Shown here: piece by piece, positions 50,884 to 60,759 of the stretch
Layout: every line of letters begins with the position of its first letter
Position numbering within the stretch: position 1 is the first letter of the stretch
Translations under genes and position numbers: made by a program
Origin: ASV31 sp965229765
Lineage (GTDB): Bacteria > Pseudomonadota > Alphaproteobacteria > Rhodobacterales > Rhodobacteraceae
Direction: 5' to 3'
NCBI GenBank assembly: GCA_965229765.1
Contig: CBDDJT010000002.1
Location: 372,001-436,000 of the forward strand
DNA: 64,000 bases
The notes under the pieces: model-generated
Told to the model about the DNA's origin: nothing
The model's database searches: none
Seen by the model: the letters and a program-made list of their open reading frames with translations, nothing else

Positions 50884-52407
50884 TCAGCGCGCGCCGCCAC
50901 CCCGCCCCGGCAGGCGCAGCTTGCGCATGGCGGGCAAAAGGAAGGTGATGAAGATCGCAACGATCAGGATGACAGAGATCGGGCGGCCCAGCATGTAGCC
51001 GATCACCTCGCCCTCCGAGATCAGGCGCACCTGATGCAGCGAGCGTTCCGCGATCTCGCCCAGCACGAAGGCGATCACCAGCGTCAGGCGCGGATAGTCG
51101 AAGCGGATCATCAGGTAGCCCAGAATGCCCATGATGACGGTCAGCAGCACGTCGGCCATCCGGCCTTCCAGCACGTAGACGCCCGTCAGCGACAGCATGA
51201 CGACCACGGGCACGATGATGTTCACGTCGATCCGGGTGATGAGCACAAGGAACCGCGACAACAGGATCCCCAGCACAGAGGCAGAGATCGCCGATACGGT
51301 CAGCGCCACGATCAGGCCATAGATCTCGCGCTCGTTCTGCAACAGGATCGAGGGTCCCGGTTCCATTCCGTGCAGGACGAGGATGGCAAGAAACAGCGCG
51401 GTCTCGGCGCTGCCGGGGATGCCGAAGGCCACCGTCGGGATCAGCGAGCCGCCGTCCTTGGCGTTGTTGGCCGACTCGGGCGCGATCACGCCCTTGATGT
51501 TGCCGGTGCCGAAGGTGTCGCGGTCCTTGGCCGTCTGCGCGGTCGAGGAATAGCTGAGAAAGGCGGCGACGGTGCCGCCCAGCCCCGGCACCGCGCCGAT
51601 GACCGTCCCGATGATGGACCCGCGCAACAGGACAGGCCAGTGCTTGAACACCGACAGGATGCCAAGCCCCACACCGGTGATCTTCATCTTGCTGGCGTCG
51701 CCGGCGCCGTCCTTGTCGTCGGCGACCGACCCGCCCTTGAGTGCCAGTTCGATCATCTGGCTGATGGCGAACAGCCCGGTCAGCGCGGGCACCAGCGGAA
51801 TGCCGTCCCACAGGTAATCAAGCCCGCCGGTAAAGCGCGTGTCGCCGGTGAACTGGTTGGCCCCGGTGAACGCCAGCAAAAGCCCGATGCAGGCCGCCAC
51901 CAGCCCGCGCAGAAGCTTGCCGCGCACCGACACCGCGATGGCCGCAAGGCCAAGGATCGTGAGCAGGAAGAATTCGGACGACCCGAAGCTGAGCACGACC
52001 TCGCGCGCCACGGGGATGAACAGAAGCAGCGTGAACAGCCCGATCAGCCCGCCCAGCGCCGAGGCCGTGGCCGAGGCGCCGATGGCCAGCCCCGCCTTGC
52101 CCTGCCGCGCCAGCGGATACCCGTCAAAGGTGGTGGCGGCATTTGGCGCGGTGCCGGGCGTGTTGAGAAGGATCGCGGAAATCGAGCCACCGAAAGAGGT
52201 CGCCCCCATCACGCCGCCCGCCAGATACATCGCGTCGAGCGGCGACAGCGTGTAGGTCACCGGGATCAGAAGCGCGAGCGCGGTTGTCCCGCCCAGACCC
52301 GGGATCACCCCAAAGGTCAGGCCCAGCGTGACCCCCACCATCAGGTAGGTCAGGCTGCCGCCGTTCAACACGGACAGGAACGCCTCCAGAAGCGCGTCGA
52401 TACCCAT
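50884..52407 (-). CDS. tctA: Tripartite tricarboxylate transporter large permease TctA
   Basis: Membrane protein of 507 residues with about twelve hydrophobic spans. The two family signatures are present: GVIPGLGGTTALALLIPVTY with SFGGSISAILLNTPGTA in the first half, and GAVPGLGGTVAAFLSY with TVAFGIPGSAETALFL in the second. It is the transport channel of a TTT importer with TctB and TctC, usually for carboxylates including aromatic acids. It lies 58 bases after tctC, with a hairpin in between. Confidence 0.92.
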   Translation of the reverse strand: MGIDALLEAFLSVLNGGSLTYLMVGVTLGLTFGVIPGLGGTTALALLIPVTYTLSPLDAMYLAGGVMGATSFGGSISAILLNTPGTAPNAATTFDGYPLARQGKAGLAIGASATASALGGLIGLFTLLLFIPVAREVVLSFGSSEFFLLTILGLAAIAVSVRGKLLRGLVAACIGLLLAFTGANQFTGDTRFTGGLDYLWDGIPLVPALTGLFAISQMIELALKGGSVADDKDGAGDASKMKITGVGLGILSVFKHWPVLLRGSIIGTVIGAVPGLGGTVAAFLSYSSTAQTAKDRDTFGTGNIKGVIAPESANNAKDGGSLIPTVAFGIPGSAETALFLAILVLHGMEPGPSILLQNEREIYGLIVALTVSAISASVLGILLSRFLVLITRIDVNIIVPVVVMLSLTGVYVLEGRMADVLLTVIMGILGYLMIRFDYPRLTLVIAFVLGEIAERSLHQVRLISEGEVIGYMLGRPISVILIVAIFITFLLPAMRKLRLPGRGGGAR

Positions 52408-52430
52408 GATTCATCCCGGTTGTCAGAGGG

Positions 52431-52459
52431 GGGCGCGCCGGACAGGGCCCGGCGCGCCC
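52431..52459 (-). terminator. Intra-operon hairpin between tctC and tctA
   Basis: GGGCGCGCCGG (52431-52441) and CCGGCGCGCCC (52449-52459) form an 11-bp perfect stem with a seven-base loop. It directly follows the binding-protein gene and precedes the permease, as in tauA-tauB. Without a T-run it may act as mRNA 3'-end protection rather than as a terminator. Confidence 0.55.
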
Positions 52460-52465
52460 GAAAGG

Positions 52466-53422
52466 TTATTCAGAGGTTCCGACCAGGTCCTTGTATTCCT
52501 GGTAGAAAGACGCGAGGTCCCCCATCATGGCGGCGGTGTCCGCCGCCCCCATGAAGTCAAGCTCGACGCCCGCGCCCTCGGCCCAGGAGGTGACAGCGTC
52601 ACTCTCGCTGGCGGCGGCAAAGCCGGCCTCAAGCGCGGCGATGACATCGGCCGGGGTGCCCGGAGGCGCGCCGATCACGCGGTTGAGCGTGAACTTGGCA
52701 AGTTCGGGATGCCCGATGTCGGTGGCCGAGGCCACGCCCGGCACGGCTTCGTCCTCTGTCAGGGTGAGGATCAGCTTCAGGTCGCCCGACCCGGTGCCTT
52801 CGAGGTAACGCGCCAGCGACGAGATCGGCTTGACCGTTGCGTCGACCTCGCCCGAGATCACCGCGATCATCGAGTCGTTCGATCCGGCGTAGCCGGTCAC
52901 GTCGACGATTTCGCAGCCGATGATCGCCATCGAGATGCGCGTGGTGACGGACGCGGTGGACGTCGCGCCGGTATCCGAGAACTTGGGCGTGCCGATCGCG
53001 CAGAGATCCTCGACAGAGTTGATGTCGCTGTCGGCCTTGACCGCCATCGCGTAGCGCGCAACGGCGAGGTTGGCGATCCACGACACCTCTTCCAGCTTGA
53101 AGCCCTGGTCGCGGCCGGTGACCTCGTTCACGGTCAGGCCGGGGATGTTGTAGATCCCGATGGTATAGCCGTCCGGATCGGCGCGGTGCACCGCCTGACC
53201 GCCGCGTGCGCCGCCGGCGCCCGAGATGTTCTCGGGCACGACCGTGGCGCCCATCGCCTCGCCCAGCGCGGGCGCGAACTGGCGCACGATGGTGTCGAAA
53301 CCGCCGCCGGGGCTGTAGGGGATCACGAAGGTGATCTCGTCATCCATCGGATAGTCGGCCCAGGCCGCCCCTCCGATCGACAGGCCAAGGGCGACGAGGC
53401 CCGTTACGATGCCTTTTTTCAT
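52466..53422 (-). CDS. tctC: Tripartite tricarboxylate transporter binding protein TctC
   Basis: Secreted receptor of 318 residues. The signal peptide runs from MKKGIVTGLVALGLSIGGAAWA, and a good GGGAGGATAA Shine-Dalgarno precedes the start. The mature protein begins DYPMDDEITFVIPYSPGGGFD, the typical first strand and ligand loop of Bug-family receptors. GYAGSNDSMIAVISGEVDA belongs to the second ligand region. It captures a carboxylate for TctAB. The reading frame is intact, unlike the genes upstream of it in the operon. Confidence 0.92.
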   Translation of the reverse strand: MKKGIVTGLVALGLSIGGAAWADYPMDDEITFVIPYSPGGGFDTIVRQFAPALGEAMGATVVPENISGAGGARGGQAVHRADPDGYTIGIYNIPGLTVNEVTGRDQGFKLEEVSWIANLAVARYAMAVKADSDINSVEDLCAIGTPKFSDTGATSTASVTTRISMAIIGCEIVDVTGYAGSNDSMIAVISGEVDATVKPISSLARYLEGTGSGDLKLILTLTEDEAVPGVASATDIGHPELAKFTLNRVIGAPPGTPADVIAALEAGFAAASESDAVTSWAEGAGVELDFMGAADTAAMMGDLASFYQEYKDLVGTSE

Positions 53423-53454
53423 GGTTATCCTCCCGTTTGTCGTTGTGGCGGTCC

Positions 53455-53972
53455 TTACCATGCCTTGAGGCCGCCCTTGGTGAACGGCAGTCCGCGATAA
53501 AGCTCGTAGTCCAGAGCCCATTCGAAAACCGCCACTTGAAACCCCAGAACCAGCAACCCGACGACCCCGGCCACGGCCAGCGTGCGCTTGCCGCGCAGGC
53601 GCACGAAGGCGGCGCAGAAGATCGGCGAGGCCGCAAGGATGCCCACCCCCGCCATCAGCGCAAAGGCCAGCACGATCCAGCCGACGCATTCCAGCTGGTT
53701 CAGGAACGCGGGGTTGTGCATCATCTCGCGCCGGCGAAAGCTGGTGCCGCCGAAGGTCTCGACGATGCGTGCGCCCGGCAGGGACGTGCGGCTCCAGATA
53801 TCGAACAGCACCAGCACCATCATCGCCGCCGCCACCATGCCCGGAAACCGCCCCGATGTCGGGGAATAGCCGCGCGTGGTCAGCCACGCGGCCAGGGCGA
53901 CGCCCAGCAGGACAACGGCAGGCCAGATCGAGGTGACCGAGCGGGGGCGTCTTCTGCGTCGGCGTCGTGCAT
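53455..53972 (-). pseudogene. tctB: TctB small membrane subunit, frameshifted in this sequence
   Basis: Four hydrophobic segments (WPAVVLLGVALAAWL, MVAAAMMVLVLFDIW, then two more to FTKGGLKAW) give the TctB topology. The open part ends at 53455. The likely start is ATG at 53972 (MHDADAEDAP), preceded by GGAG; the frame is then lost at a run of five G (plus strand 53943-53947), where a sixth would restore DAPRSVTSIWPAVV. Probably a sequence error, since the protein is otherwise normal. It sits between the EutA-like gene and tctC. Confidence 0.75.
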
Positions 53973-55457
53973 TGCTACTCCGTCGGAAACCAGCAGGGAC
54001 TTGATGACGACGGGGGTCGCGCCCGTGGCGCGAAGGACCTCGCCTATGTCTATGAAATCAAACTCTGAAAGCGCGATTCCGTCAATCGAGACGATGGCGC
54101 CGGGCACGGATTCCTCGCTGCGGATCTGCATCCCGATCAGCCCGCCCACGTCGCCATCGGTGACGATCACCAGCGGGTTTCCCTGCGCCAGCACCGGCTG
54201 AAGCCCGCGCACCACGCCGCGCCCCAGCGCCGCGAGACGGTGATAGGTGGCGCTGCCAGACCACGGCATCGCCACGGCCACGGGGGTCTCTCCCGATTGA
54301 AGGTCCAGCCGGGCCAGCGCCTCTGCCACCGCCGATGCAACGGCATCCGGGTCGATCGTCGCGGCAAGGTCCAGCGCCGGGGCGATGACCGCAAGGTTGC
54401 GCAGGGGCAGCGCGTCGTCGGGGTCGAGGAAGATGGTCGAGCCAGAGACCTGAACGGTATATTGCGACGCGCCCACCACCGTTGCGCGGATGCCCTGACG
54501 CGCTGGCAGAACCGTGTGGCCGTCCTGTTCCACGCGCAACGCAAGGGCGCGGGCAAGGTCGGGGCCGATGTCGCCCGTGTCGCCGGTCGCGCCCGACAGG
54601 AACTCTGACACGCCGCCAGAGAACACCAGCCGCGCGCCCTGCGGCACCGCGCCCAGCGGCGGAAGGCGCATGAAGCCCTCGACCGCCGCGCCGCGCACCG
54701 CCGACAGGATCGCGTCCGCCATCCGCGCGGCCAGTGCCGCGCGGGCGCCGGGGCTCAGCACCTCGCCCGCGGCCAGCCCGTGCCCCGCGGCCTGCAAATG
54801 GCGCGCACCGAAGGGTTCCAGACGCTCGATCCGGCCGTCCGCGTCCACCACCACCAGCCGCGCGCCCGCGTCGACCGCCGTGCGCGCCACGATCTCGCCG
54901 CCGGCGCAAACGGCGATCTTGGTGGTGCCGCCGCCCACGTCCACGTTGACGACCGGCGCGCCCTCTGCCGACAGCGCCGCCGCGCCCGACCCGTGCGCGG
55001 CCATCAGCGTTTCCAGCGCGTCGCCCGCGCTGACCGAAACGAACTTGCCGGCCTCGGCGGCAAAGATCTCGCCGATGCGGCGGGCATTGGCGCGGCGCGC
55101 GGCCACGCCCGTCAGGATCAGCGCGCCGGTGTCGATGTCCCCGGGCGCGATCCCGGCGGCGGCGTACTGGCGCGCGATGAAGTCGCCCAGAACGGCGCCG
55201 TCGATGGTGTTGCCCTCGGCATAGGGCGTCAGGAAGATCTCGGACTGAAAGCGCACGTCGCGCCCGGTGACGATGTATCGGGTGTCCAGCCGTTCCAGCG
55301 TGATGGTCGAGACCAGAAGGTGCGACGTGGACGACCCGATATCGACGCCGACGCTGGTCAGCTCGATCTGGTCCTCCTCGATCAGCGAGCGGCCAGCACC
55401 GGAAAAATGGATCTGGCCGCCCTGGTCGAGCTCGTCTGGGTGCAGCGCCGCGGTCAC
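53880..55457 (-). CDS. EutA-family reactivating-factor-like ATPase
   Basis: Protein of about 495-525 residues with an actin/Hsp70-like ATPase fold: VGVDIGSSTSHLLVS (37-50), NVDVGGGTTKIAVC, LVFSGGVSEFL and TVVGASQYTVQVSGSTIFL. These match EutA, which reactivates cobalamin-dependent ethanolamine ammonia-lyase. The true end is probably TAG at 53975-53977 giving ...KSLLFPTE, like the KSLAFPS end of E. coli EutA. As written, an extra base in CTGCTGGTTTCC pushes the frame on to 53880. GTG start overlaps the bicupin stop. No eutBC gene is present, so its client is unknown. Confidence 0.75.
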   Translation of the reverse strand: MTAALHPDELDQGGQIHFSGAGRSLIEEDQIELTSVGVDIGSSTSHLLVSTITLERLDTRYIVTGRDVRFQSEIFLTPYAEGNTIDGAVLGDFIARQYAAAGIAPGDIDTGALILTGVAARRANARRIGEIFAAEAGKFVSVSAGDALETLMAAHGSGAAALSAEGAPVVNVDVGGGTTKIAVCAGGEIVARTAVDAGARLVVVDADGRIERLEPFGARHLQAAGHGLAAGEVLSPGARAALAARMADAILSAVRGAAVEGFMRLPPLGAVPQGARLVFSGGVSEFLSGATGDTGDIGPDLARALALRVEQDGHTVLPARQGIRATVVGASQYTVQVSGSTIFLDPDDALPLRNLAVIAPALDLAATIDPDAVASAVAEALARLDLQSGETPVAVAMPWSGSATYHRLAALGRGVVRGLQPVLAQGNPLVIVTDGDVGGLIGMQIRSEESVPGAIVSIDGIALSEFDFIDIGEVLRATGATPVVIKSLLVSDGVAMHDADAEDAPARSPRSGLPLSCWASPWPRG

Positions 55458-56659
55458 GTGTCCTCGGGCTTGTCGTATAGCGAGGGATCCATCCGGGTGC
55501 TGCCGCCGTTGGACGCGATATGCGCCTCGAACTCGGCACGCAGCTTGGGGTCTTCCATCCAGTAGGGGATAGAGGTGCCGCCTCGGTCACGTCCATCGCG
55601 GTATAGTCGATCTGCTTCTGTCCGGGCGGCAGGCCCGTGACGATGGTCGGATGGTTCGGCCCGAACCACGCTGTCAGGCGGAAAGGCTCGGCGGAAGAGT
55701 TGAAGTGCTGGTGATACCAGCGGTCGCCGCCGGGGGCGGCAGTGACCATGCCGAACTGCTCGTAGTCGACGCGCTGGACCTGGTCGCCGTGTCCGTCCTT
55801 CCACGGGTTCACGCCGCAGCGCTCGGGCCATGTATAGGTATAGCCCTTGCCCTTTATGCAGATCAGCACGGCCGCAGAGGTATGGGCGTGGCCCTTGGAA
55901 TACTTGCCGGTCTCGTGCTGGCCAAGCCACAGGTAGAACTTGTTGCCGGTCATGAAGGGTTCCACCCGGCGCCAGCCGGGCGACCGGCGGTTGTCCAGCG
56001 GCAGGTCGCAGTTGATGACGTCGGGCACAAGATTGGTGCGCCGCATCGCCAGCCCGCGGATCGGGTCGGGCTCCAGATCCTCGTTGTACTTGTAGAAATC
56101 CTCGGACCCCGAGAACCGGCTCTGGAAGGTGCTGGGGCAGTTGAAGAGGAAATCGTTGTCGCCGATCAGGTTCAGTAGGTCGGGTGCGTGGTGCCCCGAT
56201 CAGAAGCGCGGGTTCGGCGGTGGCGTTGACGATCCGGTGGTAGGCATTCACCGGGATCGAGAAAAGCGACCCCTTCTGCCATTCGAAGACGTGCTTCTTG
56301 CCGCCTTCCTCCATCCAGACCTCTGTGGTGCCGCGCCCTTCGGCGACAAGGTAGATCTCTTCATAGAGATGCTTTTCGACGTTCAGCGCGCCTGCGCCCG
56401 GCACCTCTACGACATACTGGCCCCATTTGCCTTCCGTGCCTTGCAGCTGGATATAGCTGCCGCGCCCGCCCATGCGGGGCCAGTCGGCCAGCTCAAGATC
56501 GCGCACGGTACGAACGCCGATCCCGCGAAAGATCGGAATCCCTTCGGATTCCATGAACTTGTCATAGTCAGACAAGGGTTGGCCGAACTTGCCGAAGCCC
56601 GCGCGCTCGCCGCGCTTGGGTTCATGCCAATGCACCATTCCGTCCAGATCGTGCGGCAC
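55454..56659 (-). pseudogene. Bicupin protein, two compensating frameshifts in this sequence
   Basis: Restored length is about 400 residues with two cupin domains. The N-terminal part (GTG at 56659, or ATG at 56638 giving MVHWHEPKRG) includes NVEKHLYEEIYLVAEGRG. It shifts frame near 56180-56200, where one base is extra. The second cupin (KGHAHTSAAVLICIKGKGY) runs in the other frame, and near 55580 one base is missing, after which IPYWMEDPKL to the end DKPEDT returns to the first frame. All conserved parts survive, so sequence error is likely. Bicupins of this kind include ring-cleaving dioxygenases; the reaction here is unassigned. First gene of the operon. Confidence 0.72.
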
Positions 56660-56728
56660 CCCGTCCCTCCCCAGATGCGTTTCACTTCCGGGCGAGGATG
56701 TCGCAGCTTGGGGGGCGGGTCAACAATA

Positions 56729-56745
56729 ATGGAATAGCGTTCCAT
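56729..56745. promoter_or_regulatory. IclR-type dyad ATGGAA-TAGCG-TTCCAT
   Basis: A perfect 6-bp inverted repeat with a 5-base spacer lies about 70 bases upstream of the bicupin start, in the only AT-rich stretch of the spacer. It resembles the TGGAA...TTCCA pattern of IclR-family operators. No IclR gene is in the window. Confidence 0.5.
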
Positions 56746-56784
56746 ATAGGGGAACAAATACCGACATCGGCGAAAGCCTCCGGC

Positions 56785-58006
56785 TCAGGTTTCGTCCATG
56801 CGGCGGATCCGCGACAGGCGCGGGAAGGCGCGGTACCAGATCCCGGCCACCGCAACCGCGCCAAGCCCGCCCGCCACCGCCGCCGCGACCGGCCCGATCA
56901 GCGCCGCGGACATGCCCGCGCGAAAGGCGCCGACCTCGTTCGAGGCGCCGATGAACACCTGGTTCACCGCGTTGACGCGGCCGCGCAATTCGTCCGGCGT
57001 CCAGAGCTGGATGAGAGAGGCGCGCACGTAGACGCTGACCATGTCGGCGCCGCCCGCCAGCGCCAGCGCCGCCACCGACAGCCACAGGGTCTCCGACAAC
57101 GCGAAGACCACCGTGAACACCCCGAAGGCCGCCACCGCCCCGAACATGATGCGCCCCGCGTGGTTCTCGATCGGGCGCAGCACCAGAACCAGACCCACAA
57201 GGATCGCCCCCACCGCCGGCGCGGCCCGCAACAGCCCAAGACCCGACGGGCCGATATCAAGGATGTCGCGCGCATAGCCCGGCAATAGCGCCGTCGCCCC
57301 GCCCAGCAGGACCGCGAAGAGGTCAAGCGAGATCGCGCCAAGCACCACCTTGTTGCCCCCGATATAGCGGAACCCCGCGCTCAGCGTTTCCCATGTCGCG
57401 CCGCCCTTGCGGATGGTCTGGGGCAAGGGCGGGATGCCCAGCACGAAAAACGCCGCCAGCACGAACAGCACCGCGCTTGCGGCATAGGCGGCCAGTTCGT
57501 GCACGCCGTATAGAAGCCCCCCGCCACCGGCCCGCAGATCGTCGCGAACTGGTTGGTGCTGGAGTTGACGGCGATGGCGTTGGGCAGCTGATCGCGCGGG
57601 ACAAGATTGGCGATGATCGCCTGCCGCGCGGGGTTGTAGAAGGCCCGCGCCGCCCCGAAGACCGACACCAGTGCAAAGATCGCCGCCACATGCGGCACGC
57701 CCGAGCGTGTCAGGATCAGCAGCCCCGCCGCCCCCGCCGCCATGACAAGCAGGCAGACACCAAGGATCGCACGGCGCGGAAACCGGTCGGCGACGCTGCC
57801 GGTCACCGCCACGAGCAAAAGCGCGGGCAGGAACTGCGAAAGCCCCACAAGCCCAAGGTCCACCGGGTTGCGCGTCAGGTCATAGACCTGCCACGCGACC
57901 GAGACGGTCTGCATCTGCACCGCGAACCCGGTGCAGACCAGCATCCCCAGTATCGCGCGAACCCCGGGCTGCGAAACGCGGCAAGCGCCTGAGCGCGCGA
58001 CGCCAC
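56785..58006 (-). pseudogene. MFS transporter, frameshifted in this sequence
   Basis: Restored length is about 407 residues with twelve spans, of the enterobactin-exporter-like MFS class (GFAVQMQTVSVAWQVYDLT, then LQPVAVTGSVADRFPRR-type loop seen as TGSVADRFPRRAIL). GTG at 58006 (MASRAQALAAFRSPGFARY) is the best start. One missing base near 57965 and one in a run of six C (plus strand, near 57517) break the frame; restoring the latter gives VAGGLLYGVHELAAYA. No other damage is visible. The substrate is unknown. Confidence 0.72.
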
Positions 58007-58174
58007 GGCCTAGCCCACGCGCCCGATGGCGGGGGCCGGGCGCATCATGGCGCCGCTGCGCTGTCGGGGGGCGGTGTCGGCCACGCGTTCTCCGGGTTGT
58101 CCGCGCCCACGCTATGGGTGGGCGGCGCCCTGTCAAGCCGATTAGAACGCCGTTCCGCAGCATGGAACGCGCCG

Positions 58175-59298
58175 TCACCCCGGCGCGGGCGACAACGCGA
58201 CCTGATCGCGTGCCACGGACATGGATTTCAGCACGGCGTGCACCGTATCGCCGGGCGCCAGCGCCAGCGCCTCGGCGGCGCGGCGGGTGATGCGGGCCAT
58301 GATCTCGTCGGGACCGACCGCATTGCGCACAAGCACGCCCGGCCCGTCGCCCGGGGTCAACGCCAGCACGCGGCCGGGCAGGATGTTCTGCGCGCTCAGC
58401 CCCTCGGGGCGGGCGCGCGACAGGATCACGTCGCGCGCCAGCACCCGCACCCGCACCCCCTGCCCCGGCGCGGCGGCCACGCCCGGCAGCCAGATCGGCC
58501 CCGCCGCCGTGTCCAGACGCGTGGTGCCGTCTTCCTCGTGCTCGGCGACGGTCGCCGGCAGCATCGCCGCGATCTCGCGCATTCCCAGCCCGCGCAGGGC
58601 GGCGGGATCGGACATCACCTGTGCCGTGGTGCCCTGCGCAAGGGCCTGTCCCGCCTCTATCACCAGCATCCGGTCGGCCAGAAGCTGCGCCTCGCCGATG
58701 TCGTGGGTGGACCATGACCACCGGCATCGGCAAATGGCGGCGCAGCGCGATCAGCTCTTCATGCAGCGCCTCTCGGGTGTCGCGGTCGACGGCGGAAAAC
58801 GGGCTCGTCCAGCAACAGCACGTCCCGGCCGCCGGGCCAGCGCGCGGGCCAGCGCCACGCGCTGCTGCTGGCCGCCCGACAGCGCGGCAGGCCGCCGCCC
58901 GGCCAGACCGTCAAGCCGCACCATCCGCAGAAGGCGCGCGGCCTCGGGGCGCCGTTCCGTGCGCGGCAGATGATCCAGCCGCGGCGATCACGTTGCCCTC
59001 TGCCGTCATGTGCGGGAACAGCCCGTAGGACTGGAACACCACGCCCACCCGGCGCCGGTGCGCGGGCAGGCAGATCCCCGACCCGGTGTCGAGCCAGCGC
59101 GCGCCGCCGACGTCAATCCGCCCGCTGTCGGGACGCCACAACCCCGCGATCCCGCGCAAGGTCGTCGTCTTGCCCGACCCCGAGCGGCCCACAAGCGCCA
59201 GCATCTCGCCCGGCGCGACCCGGAAACGACAGGTCAAGCGGGATCGGCGCGGCGGCCCGCAGCGTCACCTCCAGCGGTCCGGGCGCGGCGCCGCTCAT
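58175..59298 (-). pseudogene. modC: Molybdate ABC transporter ATP-binding protein, multiply frameshifted in this sequence
   Basis: The start MSGAAPGP overlaps the modB stop (ATGA). Walker A GRSGSGKTT, Q-loop VFQSYGLFPHM, signature LSGGQQQRVALARAL and the C-terminal molybdate-binding (TOBE) domain to 58175 are all present, but spread over several frames. About five or six single-base shifts occur near 59228, 58985, 58835, 58808 and 58710, mostly one extra base in a short run; removing it restores for example VVMVTHDIGEAQLL. The complete motif set argues for a functional gene in the organism. It would energise molybdate import by ModAB. Confidence 0.78.
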
Positions 59299-59966
59299 CC
59301 CAGCCGCCGCCCGACGCGGGCTGACAGGGCATAGGTGACCGCGATCCGCGGCCAGCGATATCGCAACCAGCACCGCAGACATGGTCCCCCGCCGACTGCC
59401 CGTCGAAGGCCTGCACCCGGTCGTAGATCGCGATGGCGATGGTCCGCGTCTCGCCGGGGATCGACCCGCCCACCATCAGCACGATCCCGAATTCCCCCAG
59501 CGTATGGGCGAAGGTCAGCACCATGGCCGTCATCACACCCGGCCACGCCAGCGGCAGGTCCACCGTCCACAGCGCGCGCAAGGGCGACATCCCGCAGCAG
59601 GCGGCGGCCTCGCGCACCTCGGGCGGGACCGCCTCGAACCCGCGCTGCGCGGGCTGGATGGCGAAGGGCAGGTTGAACAGCACCGACGCCAGCACCAGCC
59701 CCTGGAAGGAAAAGGACCAGAGGCTGGCCGAACAGCCCCTCCCAGATCTCGCCCAGGGGCGAGGCGCGGCCGAAGGCCACCAGCAGGTAGAACCCCAGCA
59801 CCGTGGGCGGCAGCACCGGCGGCAACATCACGGCGGCCTCGACCAGACCCTTTCCGGGAAACCGCCGATAGGCCAGGAACCGCCCCGCGAGGATCGAGAC
59901 CGGCAGCAGGATCACCACCGTCCAGCCCGCAAGTCTCAGCGACAGGAAAAGCGCACTCCAGTCCAC
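59295..59966 (-). pseudogene. modB: Molybdate ABC transporter permease, frameshifted in this sequence
   Basis: Restored length is about 222 residues with five or six spans, starting MDWSALFLSLRLAGW. LPPVLPPTVLGFYLLV and the EAA loop EVREAAACCGMSPLRALWTV are typical of ModB. Extra single bases near 59730, 59390 and 59355 split it; correction gives SFQGLVLASVLFNLPFAIQ and SLAAIAVTYALSARVG. It starts three bases after modA and overlaps modC. Nothing except the indels suggests inactivity. Confidence 0.78.
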
Positions 59967-59969
59967 GCC

Positions 59970-60759
59970 TCAGGCCCCCGGACCGCCGAAGCCGTGCCGC
60001 GACAGGATCGCCTGTCCCGGGCGGCGACAGCACGTAGGCGTGAAAGGCCCGCGCCGTGTCGCCCGCGCCGGGCAGCAGCGCCATGCGCTGGCGCAGCGGC
60101 AGGTGCCAGTCGCGCGGGATCGCTGCGGATGTGCCGCGGGCCGCCACCTGCGGGGCCAGCGCCAGCGACAGGGCGACAAGCCCGCCCTCGGCATTGCCCG
60201 AAAGCGCGAACTGCGCGGCCTGGGCTGACGTTCTCGCCCAGAACCAGTGCGGGGCGGATCGCCTCCCACAGGCCGCGCGTCACCAGCGCCTCTTGCGCGC
60301 GCATCCCGTAGGGGGCGTGTTCGGGGTTGGCGATGGCGAAGCGGGGCGATCCGGCCCGCGTCCCAGCAGGCGCGCCAGATCGTCCATCGCCGGGTCCGGC
60401 ACCAGAAGACCGCCCCGGGGCGCGATCAGCGCAAGCTGCCCCTCGGCATAGACCGTGCCCGCGTCCGGCGTGACACCGTCGGCATGCAGGGCGGCGATGA
60501 ACGCCTCGTCGGCGGACAGGAAAAGCTGGAAGGGCGCGCCCTCGCGGATCTGGCGAGAGAGATTGCCGCTGGAGCCGAAGGACAGGCGCACCGCCTGCCC
60601 GGTGTCGGCGGCGAAGGCGTCGGCAAGCTCGGGCAGCGCGAATTGCAGGACCGAGGCGGCGGCGATCACCGGCCTGTCGCCGGCCGCGGCCGCGCGCCTG
60701 ACCGGCGCCGCGGCAAGCGCGGCGGCGGCCAGGACGAAGGCGCGGCGGGACAGGGTCAT
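59970..60759 (-). pseudogene. modA: Molybdate-binding periplasmic protein, frameshifted in this sequence
   Basis: The start MTLSRRAFVLAAAALAAAP shows a twin-arginine-like or Sec signal, and its ATG overlaps the modE stop. SFGSSGNLSRQIREGAPFQLF is the oxyanion-binding region. The frame is lost near 60355 (one base missing), 60232 (one extra) and 60018 (one extra). The restored text runs through RFAIANPEHAPYG and ALSGNAEGGLVALSLALAP to the end LSRHGFGGPGA. The family length of about 260 residues is recovered. Confidence 0.8.
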
